The notes under the pieces are model-generated. The model was not told where the DNA came from. It ran no database searches and saw only the letters and a list, made by a program, of their open reading frames with translations. Positions 1 to 11,900 of a DNA stretch of 64,000 nt are shown here, piece after piece. The stretch is from Closterium sp. NIES-65. Lineage: Eukaryota > Streptophyta > Zygnematophyceae > Desmidiales > Closteriaceae. The position numbers and the translations under genes are program-made. How positions within the stretch are numbered: position 1 is the stretch's first letter; each line of letters opens with the position of its first letter. The stretch is taken from the NCBI GenBank assembly GCA_948144175.1, contig CANXME010002559.1, forward strand, positions 186,001 to 250,000, read 5' to 3'.

Positions 1-315
1 GGCCGTACGTATGAGTGATGGAGCAGTGAAGGGAATTTTTCTTATTTCCAATTCTATCACCCCCCCCCAAACGACTCTTTTTCAGTTGTGAAGCCAAGCG
101 GAGGAGCAGGACTGGTTACGGGCCATCAGCATGAGGGATGGGGTAATCAAGGGGAGAAAATTATCTGCACATCAGACATCCCCAAAACTGCCGTGGCAGG
201 AGGAGAAGCAGCAGGACCGTTACTGGCCACACGCATGAAAACGTGGCAGTAGGGGATCCCCCGTTTCTCCAATTATGTCAAACCCCCCCTCAACAACTCT
301 TTTTCAAATTGGCAG
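1..315 (+). repeat. Decayed copies of the 316-465 exon region
   Basis: Around 104-150, 200-240 and 310-360 the motif gaggagcaggaccggttacggg followed by catcagcatgagggatgggg recurs with substitutions. These look like partial copies of the first visible VASt-gene exon with its upstream polypyrimidine tract (CCCCCCC then aactctttttca). No open frame with both splice sites was found here, so I treat them as intronic duplicates. Confidence 0.5.
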
Positions 316-3300
316 GAGGAGGAGCAGGATCGGTTACGGGCGATAAGCATGAGGGACGGAGCATTAGAAGGGTTGTCATTTAGAGGAGCGGCTTTGGAAG
401 CAGCAGAGGAGGAGAAGGAGAAACAACCCTTCCTCGACCTCACCGTGCTGGAGCACTTGCTGCAGGTGAGAGTGGTTTTGCAAGGTTTCTCCTCTTCTGA
501 TGCACTCAGACCAGCATGAGAGATGGGGCATTAGAAGGGTTGTTCTATAGAGGGGCAGCATCGAAGGCTGCGGAGCAGGAGAAGGAGAAGCAACCCTTCC
601 TCGACCTCACCGTGCTGGAGCACTTGCTGCAGGTGAGGCCTCTTCTCTTTTGATGCGCTCAGATCAGCATGCGGGATGGGGCAATGGAGTGCACAGCAGA
701 CACTTCCCATTGAGCGTCCTCCATTTTTTATTCATCCGACTTCTTACCCCCCTTCCCTGTGTTTCTGTTCTTCGACCGTTTTACGTCTTCCCTTCCTCCT
801 CTTCCCCCCCCACCCAGTTCTGCGTGCCATCCACTTAAGGAGCCTGTTTCAATGAGTCGTGTTTTGAGTCGACTCAAAACACGTGCCATGCACGGAAGAA
901 GCTTTCTTCAACCTCCGTTCCTCCAATTTTTTCCAAGAACCTCATAAGTCAATTCATTCGATTCCCTTTCTTTCTGTGCTTTTCCCCCTCTGCCCTCCCC
1001 TCCCAGTTCGAGGTGCCCTGCACAGCAGAAACCTACTTCAATCTCCTCTACTCCGATTCGTCTGATTTCGTCGTGGTTTACCGAGCCAAGCGCAAGGACA
1101 CAGAGCTGAAGGTGAGCCTTGGGGTTAAACGGAGTGACGCGTTGACCGCACATAAAAACCCTAAACCATGGTGTACCGAGCCAAGTGCAAGGACACGGAG
1201 CTGAAGGTGAGGCACGGGAACAACACAGCAGTAGGCTAGGCTTGGACCAAACAGCGAAAGGTGAGTCATGTGTGCCGTGCCAGATGCCGTAAGGCTCTGC
1301 CGTGGTATACCGAGCCTAAGGCCTCGCGGCATCTGACATTGAGGTGAAGGTGAGGCGCGGTCCAAACGAGGCGAAAGGTGAGGCAGGACTTTTTCAACTG
1401 TATGAAACGTTTCAGGAGCAAAGGATCCTAATAACCAACTAGTTGCTGAGATCCGTTTGCTCTTGAAGCATTTACAGGAAGTCCAATGTGCATCCAGCCA
1501 ATTGAGCAATGTTTCACTTCTTTTACGCAACCTATAACATCTTGCCAGCCGTTTCAGGCTGTGATTTCGCTTGCATTGCATGTTTTCTTCCTCTTATTCC
1601 ATTTGCTTCCTCTCATCCCACTTGCTTCCTTCAATTCTTGCCTTGCAGGTGGGCGAGTGGAAGGAAACAGAGCAGTACGGAGGCAAGATGAGGGAGGTAA
1701 GTTAAGGGACAAACTTCCTGGAAGATGGAAAGGGAGAAAAAAATCAGAAACAAACATGGTTGTTCAATCTGAGTATAATAGCAAATTGATCGTTTTCAGT
1801 TTCAGGAGATGAGAAGCGATAATTCAGGAAAGGTGATCAGAAAAGGTACGGGCTTTGTCATGTTTCACTCGACATATTTCTCACACTCCCGCTCTCAGTC
1901 TGGCTGTCAGTGTGACTGATAGCTACAGACAGGTAGCGACTCACTCTCAAATTCGTCTGAAAAGGGCTCTTCCATGTGCCCACCCTCCACTGCCATGGCC
2001 GATTGGTGGTGTATGGAGTGGCACGCAGGATTTCATGCTCTGCTTGCCACGCACCCACCCATCGTTCAGCCGCCCTGCCTGCACTCCACCCCCTCTCTCC
2101 CCCACTCCCCTCTCTCCACTGCCATGACCGATTGGTGGTGTATGGAGTGGCACACAGGATTTCATGCTCTGCTTGCCACACACCCACCCATCGTTTAGCC
2201 GCCCTGCCTGCACTGCACCCCCTCTCTCCCCCACTCCCCTTTCTCCACTGCCATGACCGATTGGTGGTGTATGGAGTGGCACGCGGGATTTCATGCTCTG
2301 CTTGCCACGCACCCACCCATCGTTCAGCTGCCCTGCCTGCACTGCACCCCCTCTCTCCCCCACTCCCCTTTCTCCACTGCCATGGCCGATTGGTGGTGTA
2401 TGGAGTGGCACGCAGGATTTCATGCTCTGCTTGCCACGCACCCACCCATCGTTCAGCCGCCATGCCTGCACACTCTCCCCCACTCCCCGCCTCCCCTGTG
2501 CTCCCACCCAGGTGACCTATCGCTCGCTCTGTGACTCCCCCATGTGCCCACCCTCCACTGCCATGACCGAGTGGCTGTGGCTGAGTGGCAGCACACGGCC
2601 TTTCCTAGCTGATCCACGTGACCTCTCTTCCCACCCCTACCCGCCCCCCTGTCTTCCCAGGTGACCTATCGCTCGCTCTGCGACTCCCCCATGTGCCCAC
2701 CCTCCACTGCCATGACTGAGTGGCAGCACACGGCCTTCTCTGCTCCAGACCACAAGCACCTGGTGCGTGCATGCTTTATATGTATCTCTGAGTGGAACAC
2801 AACACGCGTGTAGAAATTGAAGTGCTCCTGAGGCCACCCTCCTCCACGGCCATGACTGAGTGGCAGCACATGGCCTTCTCTGCTCCAGACCACAACCACC
2901 TGGTGCGTGAATGCTCCATCTTATTGAAATATACAAATTTACTGATGGAGATGTTATAACAACCCAGCACATGCCAAGCACATCTTGTGCTGTGTGTTGC
3001 AGTCTGATTTCTTTGACTGACTGAAACAGTTTCTCGCGTTGCTTGCATGTCATTGTTCGGACTGTAACAACTCCCCTTAGTCCTGGTGATCTTCAATGAA
3101 ACCATAGAAGTATGAACCTTATTCTTGCATCCATGAAGCCCCTCTCATCAGCTGCTGAGATGATGTGATGATGTGTGTGCTCCTTTTATAGCATCTCTCA
3201 TCTATGCTGTGTTGCCTGTATCTCTCATCTCTCACTTCTCCCATCTTCCCTCCATCGTTTCCCACCAGCTGCTCGAGCTAATGAACCAAGCGCATGACAT

Positions 3301-5362
3301 GCCGTTTGGGCCCTATCTGGTACAGTCGTGCCTGTACCTCTTGTATCTCATCTCTCACATCTCCCAACTCCCAACTCTCAACTCCTCTCAAACCAGGTAC
3401 TGGAGCTAATAAACCAGGCGCATGACGTGCCGTTTGGATCCTATCTGTTACAGTCTCGCCTGTATTTCTTGTACCACATTTTTCTCATCTCTCAAATATC
3501 CCAACTTTCAATCCCCCTCCCTGGTCCCCCACCAGGTCTTGGAGCTAATAAACCAGGCGCATGACGTGCCGTTTGGGTCCTACTTTGAGGTGAGGCATGG
3601 GGTGTGGTGTGATTACATGAGCAGCCTAAGAAGATAAGAACAGATCAAATCTAAGAGGTGAACGGGAAACGTTAGCGAATCATTTCTATCCAGGTTAGTG
3701 GACTCAAGTTACGGCTGGCATATGGTCGTCAGCATCTCGCAGACAAAAAAACGAGCCAGCAAGATGCTGACGACCATTTGCCAGCCATAACTTGAGTCCA
3801 CTAATCTGGATAGGAATGATTCGCTAATGTTTCCCCGTTCGCCTCTTAAATTCTTTCTGTTGTTACCTTCCTTTCTTACGCTTCTCCCCCACTTTTAAAA
3901 TGGATAACATGACACCAGCGCTCGCTGTAGGCCGTCACAGGAAGGCGGGGGACCGAGCAAGACTGTGCAGGGCCTTTGAGCACCTTAGAACTAGAGATGA
4001 AATATGTGTTGGCTCTTAAACATCTCAAAATCGGGAGTTTATATCAACCCTTTTGCTCTTTTCTGTGGTTCTCAGGTGCATGCACAATGGACAGTCAAAA
4101 CGACTTCCGACAACCCCGAGAGCCCATCGTGCAGCGCCGAGCTCAAAGCAGGTCGGTGGTCGTGGCTTTTCAGTTGAGTCAAATGTCTCCCTGTGAGGCA
4201 ACTCCGATAACCCTGAGAGCCCATCGTGAAGTGCTGAACTTAAAGCCGGTCAGTGGTTATGCTGTTTGGCTTCAACTCAAAAGTCAACGGCTGCCCGATT
4301 TCAGTCTGTGTGTGTCCTTTTGCATTGTTGTGTTCAGGCTCTGAACCTTGTGGCTCATGCTGTGTGGTGCTTGCATGGTGCATGCTGCTTGGTGCATGGC
4401 GTGTGGTACATTGCATTTGTGACATAATTGCACGAGTGCGTACCAATAAGTGAGTCGTCTAAAGATTTTTTTTGCCAGGGGGAAGGGACAGATTCGACTT
4501 GCATTGAATCTTGTTGACATTTCTGTGTATCAACGTCTGTGCGTGTGTGAATTGCAGGTGTGCACTTCAAGAAGTGGTGCATGATGCAAGGGAAGATCCG
4601 GCAGGGAGCGCAGGCAGAGGTGAGTGCATGTGGTGCCCTTCCCTGTTGTTTGTAGTAGCTTGTGAGGTATCTTATGAGGCACATGTGTCATCTTCGTTCC
4701 AGCTCTGATATTACAGCAATATGTGCGCTGTTGAATTGTTGCTGCTTGCACTTGTTTGCTTTGTTGCCCTTTCTGGTATCCCGTGCAGATGAAGATGATG
4801 GAGATGGCAATGACATACATAGCAGAGCGAACACAGGGCGGTAACCAGCCGGTTGACTGTAATGCTATCTCCTCTGGTAGCACATCTCCCCCTTTGTTGC
4901 CCTCTCTCTCCCCTTCCTGCAGATGAAGAGGAACAGCCAGGCGATGATGGAGATGCAATGACAAACATAGCCGAGCGCACACAGGGCGGTAACCAGCCGG
5001 TTGACTGAGCACACGCAGGTGGTAACCAGCTGCTGCTGATAGCACATCTATCTCTTTGTTACCCCCTCCCTCTCGTCCTCTCCTTTTCTTCCTTGCCTGT
5101 GCAGATGAAGAGGAACAGCCAGGCGATGATGGAGATGGCAATGACATACATAGCTGAGCGCACACAGGGCGGTAACCAGCCGGCTGATTGTAACGCTGCT
5201 GGGAGCGTTGGGGCAGACAGCAGTGATAGTAATGGGAGAGGAAACGGGGGTGATGTGAAGGTGGAGGAGGGAGGGGAAGCAGGGGGAGTGGAAGGAAGGG
5301 AGAATCTTGTACCTGGTGGTGATAGTAGAAGACAAGGAAGTGTAGACACCAAGCCAGGGTAA
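316..5362 (+). CDS. GRAM/VASt-domain protein (VAD1-like), 3' part of gene
   Basis: Exons that join in phase are 316-465, 1007-1111, 1649-1696, 2661-2762, 3536-3589, 4076-4151, 4558-4619 and 5105-5362 (stop TAA). The first visible exon is an acidic linker ending LTVLEHLLQ. The rest reads as a plant VASt domain: [85 protein letters not shown] and [18 protein letters not shown] follow each other in the order of Arabidopsis VAD1-type proteins. In this family VASt binds sterols at membrane contact sites, and the GRAM domain lies N-terminal to it. A GRAM domain is not visible and would lie upstream of the window. The last exon adds a Gly/Ser/Asp-rich tail. Every intron holds decayed partial copies of the neighbouring exon, so exon choice was made by intact GT-AG sites and phase. 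Domain identification is strong; the exact first exon and the precise function are not established. Confidence 0.8.
497..632 (+). repeat. Partial duplicate of VASt-gene linker exon
   Basis: This stretch repeats the 3' two thirds of exon 316-465 (ALEGL...[18 protein letters not shown]) including the GT donor, but with several substitutions. It could serve as an alternative exon or be skipped. Confidence 0.7.
858..883. repeat. TTTTGAG/CTCAAAA palindrome, TCGA centre
   Basis: A 26-nt perfect palindrome centred at 870/871 with core TTTTGAGTCGACTCAAAA. It separates two degenerate copies of the VASt exon start (gcgtgccatccac before, acgtgccatgcac after). It is a member of the palindrome family found across the window. 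Confidence 0.85.
1986..2500. repeat. Four tandem copies of a ~130-bp exon-derived unit
   Basis: Four near-identical units begin at about 1986, 2116, 2247 and 2378. Each starts with ccactgccatggccgattgg and contains a stretch related to the PPSTAMTEW part of exon 2661-2762. Several frames stay open on both strands only because the unit is repeated; none is a convincing gene. Further partial copies of the same exon lie at about 2512-2600 and 2840-2911. Confidence 0.75.
3268..3455 (+). repeat. Two partial copies of VASt exon 3536-3589
   Basis: Two copies of the LELxNQAHDxPFGxY coding stretch (about 3268-3315 and 3396-3445), each with an acceptor-like ccagctgct or accaggtactg start, precede the copy that has both splice sites. 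They differ by a few substitutions and lack an obvious donor. Confidence 0.75.
3653..3847. repeat. Foldback (inverted repeat) element in intron
   Basis: The left arm, from aagaggtgaacgggaaacg to gtcgtcagcatct, is repeated in reverse complement from agatgctgacgacc to cgcctctta, giving arms of about 85 bp around a short spacer. No coding potential is visible. It resembles a MITE-like foldback sequence; target-site duplications were not identified. Confidence 0.75.
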
Positions 5363-5988
5363 TTGCATTTCAAGTTTTGTTGTTTAAGAGGATAAGAGTG
5401 CTGCTATATGTTTGTTACTGCATCAATCGATGCCCTTGGTTCAGCCCCTGTAAATAGTGGTTCAGGAAAGAAAATATTTTCTACTGTGGTGGTTATTACC
5501 GTGGTGGTTCCAAGTATTACTCATTAAACTAACATGGTTTTCTTATCAATGGAGCAGACCACTAGAACAAAGCTTCCGTCCGTTCCGTAGCACTTTTTAG
5601 CGAATCCGTTTCACCCTTGTGCTAGACCCCACTAAAAGCCTAATGCGGCACAAGCGGGCTAAGGAAGACTCGACTGTAGCGTATCGCATGGCGATTATTC
5701 TGCACGGATGACGCCGTTCTCACCAGCCTTCGGCTCGCAGCGGCAGTACCGTTGTCGTGCTATTGCTGCGGGAATTCTGAGACAACCCAACGTTAGGGCA
5801 TGATGAAATCGGCATTTGCGGAAGTAGTACGCCGCCTGTAGTCGATTCCCCGCTTGCGAAAAAGTAGTAGGATGTGATAGTGCTTCGCCACGCCACTCCT
5901 GACGTTATACGCGTTACAAAGCGTCTCAGGACTCTGTTGGAAGAACTAACAAGGGGAAGCCAACTCGCCTGGAAAAAGAACCTTGGGA
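5363..5988. other. Intergenic spacer between VASt gene and RPC3
   Basis: No gene recognised. It should hold the end of the VASt transcript and the RPC3 promoter. No convincing TATA box or other element was seen. Confidence 0.5.
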
Positions 5989-8900
5989 ATGCCGACGCCG
6001 TACGCGCGAGAGCTGGCGTGTGGAATCGTGAAGGACCACTTCGGGGACCAAGTGGAGGTGCGTGCGGGTGTTACCTGGGGGAGGTGCGCCCGGGTGCTAC
6101 CTGGGAGAGGTGCATTTAAGTGTGTTGTGTTTTATGGGTGAGACCCATCTAAGGTGTTACCTGGGAGAGGTGCGCCCGGGTGCTACCTGGGAGAGGTGCA
6201 TTTAAGTGTGTTGTGTTTTATGGGTGAGACCCATCTAAGGTGTTACCTGGGAGAGGTGCGTCCAGGTGTTATCAGGACCATTTCATGAAGGGCCACTTTG
6301 GTGGTGGAAGTGCGTGTGAGTGTTTTTGGGGGAGGCGAATCCAGGTTTATCTGGGGGAGGGGAGAGGGCATCCAGGTGTTATCCAGGTGGCATCCAGGAC
6401 CACTTCTGGAACCAGGAGGAGGTGCGAGCGTGCGAGTGTTGCTCGGTGGGCACTCGCTCGGTAGATTCCTGCCCGGTGGACAGGGGAATCTAGGCTGTTC
6501 CTCCTTTCAGTTCCCCATTCCTCCTCCCTTCGATTCCCCACCCTTCCTTTCCACCCTCCTCCACCCCATGCAGGCGGTATGTCGCACACTGCTGGAGAAA
6601 GAACAGCTCGGCCTGTCCCTTCACGGCCCTCCTGTTTATTCCTTATGTCTTCTACCCTACCCCCTTCCCCCACTCCCCCACACCAGACGGTATGCCGCAC
6701 GCTGCTAGAGAAGGGACAGCTGGGCCTGTCTCTCCAGGACCTCGCTCGCTTCACCGCCCTCCCACTAATGCAACCTTTTTTCCTCCCCCTACTCCCTATC
6801 CCTCCTCCTACCCCCTCCTATCAGACAGTATGCCGCACGCTATTGGAGAAGGGGCAGCTCGGCCTGTCCCTGCAGGACCTCACTCGTTTCACCGCCCTGC
6901 CCCCCCCTTCGCTCCGCTCTGCTCTCCTGGTGCTAGTACAGCACAACTGCGCGCAGGCCTTTCGGCCACAGACTGAAGGTGAGCCAGGCTGCCAGGGGTG
7001 AGGGTTGTGGGTATACCCTCTCAGAGCTCTCCCTCCTCCCTCAATTTGAGTCGACTCAAAACCAGGGGTGAGGGTTGTGGGTTTACCGTCTCAGAGCTCT
7101 CTCTCCTCCCTCAGTTTGAGTCGACGTAAAACCAGGGGTGAGGGTTGTGGGTTTACCGTCTCATAGCTCTCTCTCCTCCCTCAAATTTGAGTCGACTCAA
7201 AACCAGGGGTGAGGGTTGTGGGTTTACCGTCTCATAGCTCTCTCTCCTCCCTCAAATTTGAGTCGACTCAAAACCAGGGGTGAGGGTTGTGGGTTTACCG
7301 TCTCAGAGCTCTCTCTCCTCCCTCAGTTTGAGTCGACGTAAAACCAGGGGTGAGGGTTGTGGGTTTACCGTCTCATAGCTCTCTCTCCTCCCTCAAATTT
7401 GAGTCGACTCAAAACCAGGGGTGAGGGTTGTGGGTTTACCGTCTCATAGCTCTCTCTCCTCCCTCAGTTTGAGTCGACATAAAACCAGGGGTGAGGGTTG
7501 TGGGTTTACCGTCTCATAGCTCTCTCTCCTCCCTCAAATTTGAGTCGACTCAAAACCAGGGGTGAGGGTTGTGGGTTTACCGTCTCATAGCTCTCTCTCC
7601 TCCCTCAGTTTGAGTCGACGTAAAACCAGGGGTGAGGGTTGTGGGTTTACCGTCTCATAGCTCTCTCTCCTCCCTCAGTTTGAGTCGACGTAAAACCAGG
7701 GGTGAGGGTTGTGGGTTTACCGTCTCATAGCTCTCTCTCCTCCCTCAAATTTGAGTCGACTCAAAACCAGGGGTGAGGGTTGTGGGTTTACCGTCTCATA
7801 GCTCTCTCTCCTCCCTCAAATTTGAGTCGACTCAAAACCAGGGGTGAGGGTTGTGGGTTTACCGTCTCAGAGCTCTCTCTCCTCCCTCAGTTTGAGTCGA
7901 CGTAAAACCAGGGGTGAGGGTTGTGGGTTTACCGTCTCATAGCTCTCTCTCCTCCCTCAAATTTGAGTCGACTCAAAACCAGGGGTGAGGGTTGTGGGTT
8001 TACCGTCTCAGAGCTCTCTCTCCTCCCTCAGTTTGAGTCGACGTAAAACCAGGGGTGAGGGTTGTGGGTTTACCGTCTCATAGCTCTCTCTCCTCCCTCA
8101 AATTTGAGTCGAATCAAAACCAGGGGTGAGGGTTGTGGGTTTACCGTCTCAGAGCTCTCTCTCCTCCCTCAGTTTGAGTCGACGTAAAACCAGGGGTGAG
8201 GGTTGTGGGTTTACCGTCTCATAGCTCTCTCTCCTCCCTCAAATTTGAGTCGACTCAAAACCAGGGGTGAGGGTTGTGGGTTTACTGTCTCAGAGCTCTC
8301 TCTCCTCCCTCAGTTTGAGTCGACGTAAAACCAGGGGTGAGGGTTGTGGGTTTACCGTCTCATAGCTCTCTCTCCTCCCTCAGTTTGAGTCGACGTAAAA
8401 CCAGGGGTGAGGGTTGTGGGTTTACCGTCTCATAGCTCTCTCTCCTCCCTCAAATTTGAGTCGACTCAAAACCAGGGGTGAGGGTTGTGGGTTTACCGTC
8501 TCATAGCTCTCTCTCCTCCCTCAGTTTGAGTCGACGTAAAACCAGGGGTGAGGGTTGTGGGTTTACCGTCTCATAGCTCTCTCTCCTCCCTCAAATTTGA
8601 GTCGACTCAAAACCAGGGGTGAGGGTTGTGGGTTTACCGTCTCATAGCTCTCTCTCCTCCCTCAAATTTGAGTCGACTCAAAACCAGGGGTGAGGGTTGT
8701 GGGTTTACCGTCTCAGAGCTCTCTCTCCTCCCTCAGTTTGAGTCGACGTAAAACCAGGGGTGAGGGTTGTGGGTTTACCGTCTCATAGCTCTCTCTCCTC
8801 CCTCAAATTTGAGTCGACTCAAAACCAGGGGTGAGGGTTGTGGGTTTACCGTCTCAGAGCTCTCTCTCCTCCCTCAGTTTGAGTCGACGTAAAACCAGGG

Positions 8901-11900
8901 GTGAGGGTTGTGGGTTTACCGTCTCATAGCTCTCTCTCCTCCCTCAAATTTGAGTCGACTCAAAACCAGGGGTGAGGGTTGTGGGTTTACCGTCTCAGAG
9001 CTCTCTCTCCTCCCTCAGTTTGAGTCGACGTAAAACCAGGGGTGAGGGTTGTGGGTTTACCGTCTCATAGCTCTCTCTCCTCCCTCAAATTTGAGTCGAC
9101 TCAAAACCAGGGGTGAGGGTTGTGGGTTTACCGTCTCATAGCTCTCTCTCCTCCCTCAGTTTGAGTCGACGTAAAACCAGGGGTGAGGGTTGTGGGTTTA
9201 CCGTCTCATAGCTCTCTCTCCTCCCTCAGTTTGAGTCGACGTAAAACCAGGGGTGAGGGTTGTGGGTTTACCGTCTCATAGCTCTCTCTCCTCCCTCAAA
9301 TTTGAGTCGACTCAAAACCAGGGGTGAGGGTTGTGGGTTTACCGTCTCATAGCTCTCTCTCCTCCCTCAAATTTGAGTCGACTCAAAACCAGGGGTGAGG
9401 GTTGTGGGTTTACCGTCTCAGAGCTCTCTCTCCTCCCTCAGTTTGAGTCGACGTAAAACCAGGGGTGAGGGTTGTGGGTTTACCGTCTCATAGCTCTCTC
9501 TCCTCCCTCAAATTTGAGTCGACTCAAAACCAGGGGTGAGGGTTGTGGGTTTACCGTCTCAGAGCTCTCTCTCCTCCCTCAGTTTGAGTCGACGTAAAAC
9601 CAGGGGTGAGGGTTGTGGGTTTACCGTCTCAGAGCTCTCCCTCCTCCCTCAGGGTTCAGGGTGTTGGGTTTCCTACCTCCCCCTCCCTCCCCCTTCTTTC
9701 CGCTCCGCTCTCCTGGTGCTCGTACAGCACAACTGCGTGCAGGCATTTCGACCGTAGGCAGACTGAAGGTGGATTATTCAGGGTTTAAGGTTAAGGCTGT
9801 GACTTGACTTGACTTGACCCTCTCCCTCCTCCCTCAGGGTTCAGGATGTTGGGTTTCCTTTCACCCCCTCCCTCCCCGTTCGTTCGGCTCTGCTCTCACA
9901 CAGGCCTTCCGGCCTTTTGGCCCGTACCCAGGCCAACTGGTCTCTTATCCTGCACCCCACACTCTTGAGAACTCCCAATAGTGCTGCACAGCACAACTGC
10001 ACTGCACTGCACTGCACACAGGCCTTTTGGCCCGTACGCAGGCCAACCGGACTACTTTTGAGGCACCTCAAAAGTTGGCGCCTCAAAAGTAGGCGCCTCA
10101 AAAGTGAACTGCACAGTGCACACAGGCCTTTCGGCCCGCCTGCACTGCACCCACCCCACCACACTCTACATCACTCTACTTTTGAGTCGACTCAAAAGTC
10201 AACGCAGGCGAACCGGCTTCTTGGCCTGCACCCACCCCACCTATATTGGAGTGACTTTTGAGAATTCTCAAAAGTCACCCCACCACACTCTACATCGCTC
10301 TACAGGACTCCATTCTGCCTCGCCTCCCCTGTGCGTTGATTTAACTCTTCACACCCTCTTCAACCACACTCCCTCCTTTTCCTCTCATCCTGCCCAACCC
10401 CCATTCCCTTCCAGACTCCGGTCTTCTCGCCCGCACGCCCACGCTCTACATCGCTCATCAGGACTCCATCCTGCCTCGCCTTCTCTGCGCAGACTGACTC
10501 TCCACACCCCCCTTAATCTTAATCCACGGTCCGCCACCATCTCCTACTTCCCCTGCTCACCCCATTCCCTTCCAGACTCTGGCCTTCTCGCCCGCACGCC
10601 CACGCTCTACATCGCTCATCAGGACCCCATCCTGCCTCGCCTCCCCTTTGGAACGATTCCATTCTCCTGCTTCCCCCCTTGCTCTTTTCAACCCCTCCTT
10701 CATAGAGACACCAGTCCCCTGGCCCGCACGCCCACGCTCTACAGGACCCCATCCTGCTTCACTTAAAAGCCCCCTCTGCCTGCCCTTCCCCGCTTCTTCC
10801 CCACCCACGCCCTCCCCAGGACACCAGACCTCTTGCCCGCACGTCAACCCTCTACATTGCGCTTCAGGACTTCATCCTGCCCCGCCTGCGCGAACCACCA
10901 AGCTAACCTTTCACACCCACTCCAACCACTCCAAACCCCTGCTTCTTTCCCCCCATAGACACGGGTCCTCTGGCCCGCATGCCCACACTCTACGTCGCTC
11001 TGCAGGACTTCATCCTGCCTCGCCTGCGGTGCTTTGATCTAACTTTTTACACCCCTTCTTATCCTTCCCAACCCCTTCTGCTCCCCTGCCAGACACGGGT
11101 CCCCTGGCCCGCACACCAACCCTATACATCTCTCTGCAGGACTCCATCCTGCCTCGCCTGCGCTTCCCCAAGTTCATGGCGCAGACAAACGAACTGCTGG
11201 GAGACGAGGTGGGTGTGTGGAATGCGGTGGAGTAGGGTGGAGTGGGGTGAAGTGGTCGAAGACGCGGGTTAGGCGTGTCACTTCATGGTTCTGCCTCGCC
11301 TGCGCTTCCCCAAGTTCATGGCTCAGACGAACGAGCTGCTGGGAGACGAAGTGGGTGGGTGGTTGGTTGATGGGTGGAAGGGTCGGTTGGTGGATGAGTG
11401 GATGGGCGGGTGGGGCAGAGGCAGTGATTGACGCTCTTTGAGACGTCTCAAAACTCTTTTGAAGCATGGTTGCCTTGCCTGCCCTCGGTTTCCCACAGTG
11501 GGGCGTTCCACCATCTCGGGCAGCGATCGCCCCACAGTTCCCTTGATGCCCCACCCCCACGCGCCCCCCTTTCTTCCCGCACCCCCCATCTAAGCACTAT
11601 GTTCAGGCAGAAGCAGTGGTGGAGGCTCTTCTGGGGGACCACAGCCACCTGTCCCGCCCCCAGCTGGTGAAGCAGCCGAAGTTCCCTCAATGTGTCATCC
11701 TCCCTTTTCTTCCTGCACCCCCGCTCCCCCTCCCAACACACCTCCCGTCAGGCAAAGGTAAAGTGGTGGAGGCTCTTCTGGAGCACGGCCGTCTGTTCCT
11801 GCACCAGCTCGTGCAGCGATAACACCGCACTTCCCTTGATGCCCCATTTACCACCCACCCTTTCCCCTTCCCCCTCCAACACACCCCTCGTCAGGCAGAG

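Larger units (their letters stand above)
10016..11351 (+). repeat. About eight partial copies of RPC3 exon 3
   Basis: The stretch GxLARTPTLYIxxQDxILPRL recurs at about 10411-10480, 10573-10642, 10700-10752, 10820-10890 and 10958-11032, each after an acceptor-like cag. The complete exon is 11093-11208. A 3'-half copy with donor (PRLRFPKFMAQTNELLGDE) follows at 11285-11350. Weaker remnants lie between 9890 and 10160. The upstream copies lack the donor and the downstream copy lacks the acceptor half. Confidence 0.8.

Noticed and set aside
1858-2507. Minus-strand open frames of about 190-200 codons
   Set aside because: They are shadows of the four-copy 130-bp repeat in a VASt-gene intron.
6993-9655. 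CRISPR array
   Set aside because: The repeats are contiguous with no unique spacers, the setting is a eukaryotic intron, and no cas genes are present; it is a minisatellite.
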